Shown here piece after piece: positions 21,586 to 31,719 of a stretch of 64,000 nt of DNA. The translations under genes and the position numbers were made by a program. Source of the DNA: Microglena sp. YARC (Eukaryota; Chlorophyta; Chlorophyceae; Chlamydomonadales; Chlamydomonadaceae); contig CM039464.1 in the NCBI GenBank assembly GCA_022414725.1, positions 16,027,980-16,091,979 on the forward strand, given 5' to 3'. The notes under the pieces are model-generated. The model had not been told where the DNA came from. It did not search any database and saw only the letters and a program-made list of their open reading frames with translations. Positions within the stretch are counted from its first letter, which is position 1, and the number at the start of each line of letters is the position of its first letter.

Positions 21586-22760
21586 TCAACTTGCTCTCAC
21601 ATTACAGCCTCCAATGGAGGTGAGACACACTGCTTCTTGTGGGGGGGGGTTTCCGGGACGGGGTTAGGGAAGGGTGGGGGGCAGAGAGGGGCCGTTCATA
21701 TGGTGGGTGGGTGTTGGGTGGGTGTGGCTGGTGGGTGGGGGTGCGAGGGAAGGGGGGGAAGCAATGCGGAGCTAATCTCTGGTCCCTTTCTCTCACAATA
21801 CGCTCCAAGAGCAGTTGGAGAGATCCACTGCATTCTTCTTATTGGTGGGCGATGGGGGTGGTGGTTCGGGTCGAGGCGAGGTGGGGAGCGTGGGAGGAGG
21901 GTTAGGTTGAATATTGTGTAGTTGTGGGTCGCGTGTGGTGGGGGGGCGATGGAGCTCATTGTACCCTTTCTCTCACATTACCCGTGGCTCCAATGAGGTG
22001 GAGACACTGCTTTTCTTTTGGTTGTTGGGGGTGGGGGTTTCGGGGAGGGGAGGGGGGGGGGAGGGGGGGTTGCATATGTGTGTGTGGGTGGGAGGCGGTG
22101 ATGGAGCCATTGTCCCTTCTTTCACATACGCATTTGCTCCATGAGGTGAGAAGACACTGCTTTTCTTTTGGTGGTGTGGTGGGGTTTTCGAGAGGGGGGG
22201 GGGGGGGGAGGGGGGATGCAATATTGTGTTGTGGGTGGTGGGTGGGGGGCGTATGGAGGCATGCGTCCCTTCTCTCAACATAGCGCCTCCAATGAAGGTG
22301 AGAGACACTGCTTTCTTTTGGTGGTTGGGGGTTGGGGGTTGGTTCGGAGGGAGGGGGTGGGAGGTTGGTTGCATATGTGTGTGTGTGGGTGGTGGGTGGG
22401 GGGGGGTGATAATTGAGCCATTGTCCTTCTCTCACAATACGCCTCCAATGAGGTGAAGACACTGCTTTTTCCCTTTTGGTGGTGGTGGTGGTTAGTGGGG
22501 GGGGTGGGGGTGGTGGGTTGGGTGGGGGGGGGGGGGGGTACATAAAAGTGTGTGTTATGTGTGGTTTGTGTGCGTGGTGGTGGGGGGGGTGGGGGGGGAG
22601 TAGTGCTTCTTGTGATCGGGTGGGGGGGCGGAAAATGGGGGGTGGGGGTGGGGGCGGAGGTGGGGGATTGGGTGAGTGGGGGTGGTAGGGGGGAGCAATT
22701 GTACCTACCTCAACATACTAGGTTCAGCTAGGTGAGGACCTCTTGTTTTGATTTTCGTCA
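21586..22760 (+). repeat. G-rich array with repeated CTCCAATGAGGTGAGA units
   Basis: Seven or eight units of 110-170 bp. Each has CTCTCACATTACA, then CCTCCAATGGAG|GTGAGAC, then ACTGCTTTTCTTTTGGTGG and a G-run. Each unit contains an AG and a GT flanking about 12 bp, so it looks like donor-side copies of an exon end near 21620. I could not define the exon itself. Confidence 0.7.
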
Positions 22761-22874
22761 AAGAAGCAGCAATAACTAATCAGCTAGGCATCGGCAAATC
22801 AACTGCCACTAAGGGAATACAGCTAACTAAGTAACCCAACCTCCACTAGCCCACCGATTCGCAGCTGAACCCAC

Positions 22875-23874
22875 NNNNNNNNNNNNNNNNNNNNNNNNNN
22901 NNNNNNNNNNNNNNNNNNNNNNNNNNNNNNNNNNNNNNNNNNNNNNNNNNNNNNNNNNNNNNNNNNNNNNNNNNNNNNNNNNNNNNNNNNNNNNNNNNNN
23001 NNNNNNNNNNNNNNNNNNNNNNNNNNNNNNNNNNNNNNNNNNNNNNNNNNNNNNNNNNNNNNNNNNNNNNNNNNNNNNNNNNNNNNNNNNNNNNNNNNNN
23101 NNNNNNNNNNNNNNNNNNNNNNNNNNNNNNNNNNNNNNNNNNNNNNNNNNNNNNNNNNNNNNNNNNNNNNNNNNNNNNNNNNNNNNNNNNNNNNNNNNNN
23201 NNNNNNNNNNNNNNNNNNNNNNNNNNNNNNNNNNNNNNNNNNNNNNNNNNNNNNNNNNNNNNNNNNNNNNNNNNNNNNNNNNNNNNNNNNNNNNNNNNNN
23301 NNNNNNNNNNNNNNNNNNNNNNNNNNNNNNNNNNNNNNNNNNNNNNNNNNNNNNNNNNNNNNNNNNNNNNNNNNNNNNNNNNNNNNNNNNNNNNNNNNNN
23401 NNNNNNNNNNNNNNNNNNNNNNNNNNNNNNNNNNNNNNNNNNNNNNNNNNNNNNNNNNNNNNNNNNNNNNNNNNNNNNNNNNNNNNNNNNNNNNNNNNNN
23501 NNNNNNNNNNNNNNNNNNNNNNNNNNNNNNNNNNNNNNNNNNNNNNNNNNNNNNNNNNNNNNNNNNNNNNNNNNNNNNNNNNNNNNNNNNNNNNNNNNNN
23601 NNNNNNNNNNNNNNNNNNNNNNNNNNNNNNNNNNNNNNNNNNNNNNNNNNNNNNNNNNNNNNNNNNNNNNNNNNNNNNNNNNNNNNNNNNNNNNNNNNNN
23701 NNNNNNNNNNNNNNNNNNNNNNNNNNNNNNNNNNNNNNNNNNNNNNNNNNNNNNNNNNNNNNNNNNNNNNNNNNNNNNNNNNNNNNNNNNNNNNNNNNNN
23801 NNNNNNNNNNNNNNNNNNNNNNNNNNNNNNNNNNNNNNNNNNNNNNNNNNNNNNNNNNNNNNNNNNNNNNNNNN
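22875..23874. other. Assembly gap, exactly 1000 N
   Basis: A placeholder gap of round length. Long frames reported through it are artefacts. Missing TM1-TM3 exons of the plus-strand transporter could lie here. Confidence 1.
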
Positions 23875-24640
23875 TCAGACGGCACAACCCAAAGAAAGCA
23901 AATCCACAACTATAAAAAAAACCAACATCAACAACAACAACAACCGAACAACAACAACAACCCAACACCAGCAAGACACAGCAACAGCAGCAGGCAAAAC
24001 CAACCACAACAAACAAACAATCAAACAACAACAACCCAATCAACAAAAAGCATAACAGAGGAATTACTGCACCGGCAGAGGCATGATGATGAAATGCACG
24101 AGGCTCTTTGTTCCTTAACATGTTCGTGTCCATTCAACTTGGATCTCATATCGATCAGAAAATACTGTCACAATTACTTGCCTAACATATTTTGGGGGCC
24201 CAACATGCTTGTGGTTTGATAGCAAACACAAATTCATACACCAAAACAACAACAAAAAACAATAACAAGCAACAACAACAAACAACAAACAACAATGAAT
24301 ACAAAGAATAATAAAAAACATTTCGCATCTGACAGATGGTGTAAGATACAGAGGCTCTTCTTATGATGTTGGCAAGCCATTCAACGCGATTCAATCTGTT
24401 TATATCAATCTACCTGCATACATATTTGGGGCCAAAACATACTGTTGATAGTTCTCAAAAGTCCATAAATCAACACCAAACAACAACAAAACCAATCAAC
24501 CAACAACAACAACAACAACAACAAAACAACAACAAAACAACAATTTGAATAAAAGAATAATAAAAAAACATTTCGCATCTGACAGAGGTGTGAAGATACA
24601 GAGGCCTTCTTTGATGTTTGGCAGCCATTCAAATCGGAAT
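23875..24640 (+). repeat. About 240-bp tandem repeat with (CAA)n blocks
   Basis: Three units carry CATTTCGCATCTGACAGA, GATACAGAGGC and GCCATTCAA, separated by AACAACAACAA runs and TTTGGGG. Confidence 0.8.
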
Positions 24641-24699
24641 CAACGTGATTACTGTCCATGTGCGTGTGGAGGAGAAATCTCGCAGTTACTTGAGGAAAC

Positions 24700-24970
24700 G
24701 TTTTATATCGGGAAGCCCACTACAGCATGGCGCCGCTCGTCTTGATATGCGGCCCTACAGTTGGATAAACTACAGGTGCGTTCTGGCAGCTTCTAGGGCA
24801 GCTCCATGTGCCAGCTTGAGCAGTGTGAGCTCAGCACGCGCAGAGGTGGCTTATAAAAACAGAACATTCGATTCATCTGAGACACCAAGCCATCACCAAA
24901 GCCACTACAGCTGGCCAGCTCTCTTGCATATGCGGGCCTTTCTACGTTTATAAACTTACAGGTGCGTTAC
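24700..24970 (+). repeat. Exon-edge-like tandem array, first part
   Basis: AGCCCACTACAGCATGGC, TTGATATGCGGCC and ACTACAGGTGCGTTCTGGC begin a series of units continued at 25126-26560. Confidence 0.55.
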
Positions 24971-24971
24971 T

Positions 24972-25125
24972 CCCTCGGTCGCTCTTGGCGTTGCAGGTCG
25001 TTTGTCGACCGCGATGGTAGCTTGTCCAGTTTAGGTGAGGAGACCGCTCCCCACCCTGGCGGCGGTACGACGGGGCTCCCTTAACACACGCCCACACCAG
25101 GCGATTATCATTAACCTTACAGGTG
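24972..25125 (+). repeat. SINE S3, 3' body
   Basis: GGCGTTGCAGGTCGTTTG, GACCGCGATGGTAGCTTGTC and CACACCAGGCGATTATCATT match the common body. It is inserted within the array that surrounds it. Confidence 0.75.
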
Positions 25126-26560
25126 CGTTCTAGGCAGCTTCTAGGCATCTCATGAGCCAGCCACGGTGTGCCAAAGGTGACACAGGTGAAGCTCAGCTGC
25201 CATAGGTGGCCTTATTAAAAAAACAGAACATTTATCACCAGAAGACTTACCACTGCCATCACCGAGCCACCACCAAAGCCACTACACATGGCCGCCTCCT
25301 TGCATATGCGGCTTCTATTGTATAATTTACACGCAGGTGTCACCAAGGGATTTTCTTTGCGCTTTCTTAGCAGCTGTCAGGCAGCTTTCTAGGCAGCCCC
25401 CGCACTCATGAGGCGGCCAAGCCATGGCTAGACGCGCCGGAAGTGGCCCAGCAGGCGTGCCGCCGTGCTGGCTCCACATGGCTGCGCCCCCCTCCATGGT
25501 GAGCTTCAGGTGATCCCTCAGAAGTGCATATTAAAAAGCATTATCACCAGAGACACCCACTGCCATCATGTTCCGAAGCCACCACCAAGGCCACTACAGC
25601 ATGGCCCTTTGAGCCAGCCGTTGTTGCAAAGGTGAGCTCAAGGTGGGCTAGTATAAGCAGTATATTCATCACCAGAGACACCCAGCTGCCATCACCAAAT
25701 GCCACCACCCAAAGCAACATTCAGTTCAGTGGGTGTCACAGGCTTTCTTCGGCTTTTCTCAGCAGCGTTCTAGCAGCTCCATGAGCCAGCCACTGTTGCC
25801 AAGGTGAGCTCACTGTGCTTATTATTCATTCAGTACTTCATCACCCAAGAGACACCACTGCCCACCACCAAAGCCACTACAACATCGCATTGAACAAGCC
25901 ACTATGTGCACAGGTGAGCTCACTGGTATACTTTTATTCAAACAGCATATTCATCACAAAGAAACACCACTCCACCACCAAAGCCACTACAGCGTTGCCT
26001 TTGTGCAAGCCGCTGTCGCAAAAGTAAGCTCACTGCGTGCCTTAAATATTCAATCAGATTACATTCATCACTAGAGACACCACTGCCACACCAAAGCCAC
26101 CAAAAGCCCACTACAGCATCGCCTTTGAGCCAGCCGCTGTGCAAAAGTGAGCTCACTAGTGCTTTTGTTTCAATCACCACCAAAGCCATACAGCATGGTT
26201 TTGATACAGCCGCTGTGCCAAGGTGAGCTCACTGAGGTGGTGCCTAATTATTCAATCAGTACATTCATCACCAGAGACACCACTGCCACCACCAAGCCAC
26301 CCGCAAAGCCACTAAGCCACTAGCCAGCTCACTGGTGCTTTATGTTTCAATCACCACCAGAGCCACTACAGCATGCCTTTGAGCAAGCCCGTTGTGTTGC
26401 AATGTGAGCTCACTTGTACTTCGTGTTTCAATCACCACCAAAGCCACTACAGCATGGGCCATTGAGCAAGCCGCTTGCGCTTCCCGGATAAGCTGCGCAA
26501 ATGGGATGAGCTCACTGGTGCTTCCACTACACTTAGGCGTTTCTCTTGCATGCAATATTC
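25126..26560 (+). repeat. Donor-rich tandem array (GCCAAAG|GTGAGCTCACTG)
   Basis: About 12 units of 90-200 bp. Each has ATCACCAGAGACACCACTGC, ACCAAAGCCACTACAGCATG, GAGCCAGCCGCTGTTGC and then AAAGGTGAGCTCACTG. Each has a near-consensus donor, so it resembles repeated copies of an exon end. Candidate peptides (for example MSQPLLPK or MAFEPAVAK before the GT) differ between copies. I cannot assign an exon. Confidence 0.6.
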
Positions 26561-26754
26561 CTTCTTACATGAGGCCCCTTATCGAACAAACAGGCGGAAG
26601 GCGAGTAGTGCATAAATAGTGTGGGACAATTAACTGCGGAGATCTACCGAACATCAAAGAGACATACAGATCATCTTACAGAACACAGGTCAAACAGACG
26701 TACATCAATCTACATGCATATTGAGAGCATCACCGAACCACCCCGCCACTCCGC

Positions 26755-27060
26755 CAAAGCCTACCCCCCAACCCGCACCCTACCCCCACCCCGTCCCACC
26801 CTACCCCCCCCCATCCCTACCCCGTCCCGCCCCCACCCGCCCCCACCCACAACCTACCCTCCACCCCGCCCCACCGCACCCCCTCACATGATTCAACAAG
26901 TAAAAGCAGCTGCCAGCCACGACTCCATCAATGCATTGTCACAGTTTGTTCTCTTTCACACATAGACACACCAGAACAGCAAATACAGGCCCCACCCCAC
27001 ACACCCCCACACCCACACCACCACCCACCCTACCCACACGCCCGCCCCTCGCCAGGATGC
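26755..27060. repeat. C-rich CCCCACCC array
   Basis: CCTACCCCCACCCCGTCCC-type low-complexity sequence in two blocks. No coding signal. Confidence 0.8.
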
Positions 27061-27095
27061 ATAATAGTAAAGCAGCTGCCACACACACCACTCAC

Positions 27096-27340
27096 CATGC
27101 ATTTGTTTTCAAATCTGAAAGTGACGGTTTTTCTTTAGGCCTTATGGTTTTAGCTTCTTTCAGGGACAGCGTTGTTAAGTGCTAGTTCTATAGCTTTGTA
27201 TAGCTTTTGTTAGCTCTTTTTTCTTCCTAGGAGGCGAAACAAAAAATGTTTTTGCTTTTGGTTTCGACCGATACTTTCCGCATAAAACGGGTCAAAACTA
27301 GCGATCGCTATATATACTATAGCAGAAATATAAATCCCTG
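27096..27340 (-). mobile_element. hAT-type MITE family 2, copy 2 (inverted)
   Basis: This is the reverse complement of the 8140-8357 element: TTCAAATCTGAAAGTG, CTTTAGGCCTTATGGTTTTA, TCAAAACTAGCGATCGCTAT, ending TATAAATCCCTG. The flanks CCACTCAC and CACTTCAC agree at about 6 of 8 positions, a decayed target duplication. A Met-started frame inside is spurious. Confidence 0.72.
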
Positions 27341-27594
27341 CACTTCACCCATCCATCCACATGCATGGCTGTTCTTTTGCCTTTACATTGCCTTCTATAT
27401 GGATGCATTTCCAGAGTTACATACTATATTCTGCGTGAGTGCTGAAGGAGTCAGTATGTTTATGTATGCCTGTGGTACGTGTTTGTGCTTGTCTGTCTGT
27501 GTATGGTGCGTGGGCAATGTGCGTGTCGTGTCTGTGTGTACATACATGTACGCTTGTGTGTGTATATGCAGCATGCATGTAGCTGTCAAGTTAT

Positions 27595-28580
27595 ATTCTG
27601 GATCAGAGGATCAACTTACAGGTGTGAGATCAGACCAGTGGATCGACTTACATGTGAAGATCAGATCAGATCAGATCAGAGGATCAAACTTACAGGTGAG
27701 ATCAGATCAGATCAGATCAGAGGATCAACTTACAGGTTGAGATCAGACCAGTGGATCGACTTACATGTGAGATCAAGATCAGATCAGAGGATCAACTTAC
27801 AAGTGAGATCAGACCAGTGGATCACTTACATGTGAGATCAAGATCAGATTCAGATCAGAGATCAAAACTTACAGGTGAGATCAGATCAGATCAGATCAGA
27901 GGATCAACTTACAGGTGAGATCAGACCAGTGGATCGACTTACATGTGAGCATCAGATCAGATCAAGAGGATCAACTTACAGGGAGATCAGACCAGTGGAT
28001 CGACTTACATGTGAGATCAGATCAGATCAGATCAGAGGATCAACTTACAGGTGAGATCAGACCAGTGGATCACCTTCCATGTGAGATTAGATCAGTGGAT
28101 CAACTTACTGGTGAGATCAGATCAGTGGATCAACTTACTCGTGGAGATCAGATCAGTGGATTCACCTTACATGGTGAGATCAGATCAGTGGATCAACTTA
28201 CTGGTGAGATCAGATCAGTGGATCAACTTACTGGTGAGATCAGATCAGTGGATCAACTTACTGGTGAGATCAGATCAGTGGATCAACTTACTGGTGAGAT
28301 CAGATCAGTGGATCAACTTACTGGTGAGATCAGATCAGTGGATCAACTTACAGGTGAGATCAGACCAGTGGATCAACTTCCAGGTGAAATCAGATCAGAT
28401 CAGATCAGAGGATCAACTTACAGGAGAGATCAGATCAGTGGATCAACTTACAGGTGAGATCAGATCAGATCAGATCAGTGGATCAACTTACAGGTGAGAT
28501 CAGATCAGATCAGATCAGTGGATCAACTTACAGGTGAGATCAGATCAGATCAGAGGATCAACTTACAGGTGAGAGCCACA
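27595..28580 (+). repeat. 30-bp GATC-rich array with repeated donor consensus
   Basis: Unit GATCAGATCAGTGGATCAAC plus TTACAGGTGA or TTACTGGTGA; in 28200-28350 the period is exactly 30 bp. Units elsewhere add ATCAG steps. Most units contain CAG|GTGAGA or CTG|GTGAGA, matching the 5' splice-site consensus. All forward frames read through as 'SVDQLTGEIR' repeats because 30 is a multiple of three. Confidence 0.9.
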
Positions 28581-28609
28581 TTTTAAATTTGGGGCTACGC
28601 ATAGCAGCT

Positions 28610-29489
28610 TCAAGCCAGCTCCATTTGCACCATACTACCCACTATCACCACCACCACCATCACATGCGCTGGCCCAGGTTCCACCATCAAAGTCAGCATC
28701 ACCATCAACATCAACATCACTACTATCACCCACCTGCACACAATTTGGTGGCAGCATCACCATCATCACCACCTCCACCCACATGCACAGGCCCAGGTGT
28801 CAACATCAACATCAACATCACTACTATCACCCACATGCACACAATTGGGTGGCAGCATCACCAAATCACCCAGCAGCACCCCCACATGCACAGGCTCAGA
28901 TGTCACCATCACATCAACCTCAACATCATCACCACAACAACCCATATGCACAGAACATTGTGCCACCATCAACATTCAACATCATGACCACTACAAGCCA
29001 TATGCACAGGTCCAGGTGTCACCATCACCATCACCATCAACCTCAACATTGCTACTATTACCCACGTGCACAGAACATTGTGTAACCATCACCATCACCA
29101 TCATCACCACTACCGCCCACATGCACAGGTCCAGGTGTCACCATCACCATCACCATCAACCTCAACATCATCACCACAACAACCCATATGCACAGAACAT
29201 TGTGCACCATCAACATCAACATCATGACCACTACAAGCCATATGCACAGGTCCAGGTGTCACCATCACCATCACCATCAACCTCAACATTGCTACTATTA
29301 CCCACGTGCACAGAACATTGTGTAACCATCACCATCACCATCATCACCACTACCGCCCACATGCACAGGTCCAGGTGTCCCCATCACCATCAACATCAAT
29401 ACTGTCACCCACATGCACAGAACCTTATTTCAACATCAGCACCACCACTGACATTGCACAGGCCTAGGTTCTCACCATGACAATCATCA

Positions 29490-29522
<33 letters not shown>

Positions 29523-29545
29523 GTCATCATCATCATCACCATGAT

Positions 29546-29602
<57 letters not shown>

Positions 29603-29712
29603 AGTCATAGTCATCATCAACATCCTTATCATCAAAACCAGCATCAACATCACTACTACCACCCACATGTGTAGAACCTTGTGTCGACAGCACCATCATA
29701 ATCATAATCATT

Positions 29713-29754
<42 letters not shown>

Positions 29755-30165
29755 TCACTACTACCACCTACATGCACAGAACCTTGTGGCAGCAGCACCA
29801 ATATAATCAGCATAATCAGCATCATGAAAATCAAAATCACTACCACCACCCACATGAACAGATCCTTGTGGCAGCAGCACCATCATAATCATCATTATCA
29901 TCATCATCATTATCAAAATCACTACCACCACCCACATGCACAGAACCTTGTGTCAACAGCGCCATCATTATCATTCATAATTATCGCTTTTGTCATCAAA
30001 ATCACTACCACCACCCTCATGTACAGAGCCTTGTGTCAACAGAACCATCATAATCAACATAATCATCATCATCATCATCATCATATTCATATTCAAATTA
30101 TAAGCATTATTAGCATCATCAAAATCACTACCGCCACCCACATGCACAGAACCTTGTTTCAACAG
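28610..30165 (+). repeat. Acceptor-side array before transporter exon A
   Basis: Units join CAT/ATC triplet runs to ACCACCCACATGCACAGAAC and CTTGTGTCAACAGCACCATC. The last unit (30127-30165) provides the acceptor of the exon at 30166. Upstream copies carry the same intron end plus the first few exon-like bases. Confidence 0.82.
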
Positions 30166-30337
30166 CAGCCATCTGGGCACTATGCGCCGATGTATTTTCT
30201 CCTGAGGCGGGCGCCCGCTCATTTGGGCTGCTGGTCAGCGGGGGCTACGTTGGCCAGCTGCTGGGCTCTCTCATGTCCATGGTGGGGTGTCCAGCTACAT
30301 CGCTACCTCCTCACTTCTGAAGGTCTACCCAAGCCTG
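30166..30337 (+). CDS. Transporter exon A (end of TM4, TM5); one-base frameshift
   Basis: Acceptor TTTCAACAG (30165) and donor AAGCCTG|GTGAGT (30337/30338). After two leading bases it reads AIWALCADVFSPEAGARSF, then GLLVSGGYVGQLLGSLMSMV, and after correction of the frame HRYLLTSEGLPKPG. The run GGTGGGGTGT at 30281-30290 has one more G than in the three partial copies downstream. That throws the frame into a stop unless it is a sequencing error. The AG at 30167-30168 is a possible alternative acceptor. Confidence 0.78.
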
Positions 30338-30518
30338 GTGAGTGTGTTTGTGTGATAGTTTGAGCTGTAGTGGAAGTGGTGGTAGTGGTGGTTCCGCCAG
30401 TAGGCTACGTTGGTCCTGTTGATGGGATATCTCGTGTCCATGATGGGTGTCCAGTTGCACCGCTACCTCCTCACTTCTGAAGGACTACCCAAGCCTGGTG
30501 AGTGTGATCGTGTGAGTA

Positions 30519-30563
<45 letters not shown>

Positions 30564-31685
30564 ATGGTGGTGGTGGTGGTATTGCTAGGGGAAACATTGG
30601 GCCAGCTGCTGGGCTCTCTTGTGTCCATGGTGGGTGTCCAGTTGCACCGCTACCTCCTCACATCTGAAGGACTACCCAAGCCGGTGAGTGTGATCGTGTG
30701 AGTAGTAGTATTAGTAGTGGTGGTGGTGGTATTGCTAGGGGCTACGTTGGGCCAGCTGCTGGGCTCTCTCATGTCCATCGTGGGTGTCCAGTTACACCGC
30801 TATCTCCTCACCTCCGAAGGTCTACCCAAGCCTGGTGTGTTTGTTAATGGTCGTGTGAGTTGTAGTGAGTATTAGTGGAAGTAGAAGCAGTTATAGTAGA
30901 AGTAGCAGTAGCAGTGGCAGTAGTTGTAAGCTCAGATCGCTCAGATTGCCTAGCATACTGCCTTCGATTCCCCCACCACCAGCATCATCAGCATCATCAG
31001 CATCATCAGCATCACCATCAGCACCACCATCACCACCACCATCATCGCCATCAGCACCACCATCATTACCATCATCAGCACCACCAGCATCACCGGCATC
31101 ATCAGCACCACCAGCATCACCAGCATCACCACCAGCATCGCCATCGTCACTGCCATCATTACCATCACCAGCATCACCAGCATCACCACCACCATCATCG
31201 CCATCAGCACCATCATCATTACTATCACCAGCATCACCAGCATCACCGGCATTATCAGCCCCACCAGCATCACCAGCATCACCACCAGCATGACCATCGC
31301 CACCACCATCAAAACCATCACCAGCATCATCTGGCTACCCTTACTCAGATTGCCAAGCTTACTACCTTCGATTCCCCCACCATCAGCATCAGCAGCACCA
31401 CCAGCATCAACATCATCACCACCATCGTCACCACCATCATCGCCATCATCATCATCAGCATCATCTGGCTACCCTTGCTCAGATCGCCAAGCATAACTAC
31501 ACTCAAATCCCCCCTCCCACAGGCCCTCCCTATTAGCAGTTGCAAGCGGAGTAGTATTAGTGGTAGCAGTAATAGTAGCAGAAGCAGCAATATTTTGTGT
31601 ACTGTTTTTTTGCAGTCTTCTAGTAGCTGACATACTACCCTGCACTCCCCCCTGACGCAGGCCCTCCCTATGAGTCGTTGCAAGT

Positions 31686-31719
<34 letters not shown>

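Noticed and set aside
22823..24133. 436- and 360-codon minus frames
   Set aside because: They consist mostly of N from the assembly gap.
27246..27601. Plus frame with hydrophobic stretch as a missing TM3 exon
   Set aside because: It starts inside a MITE copy and shows no family motif or phase-compatible splice sites I could support.
27915..28497. Open frames with 'SVDQLTGEIR' repeats
   Set aside because: The 30-bp unit is a multiple of three, so openness is automatic; the unit looks intronic with donor sites.
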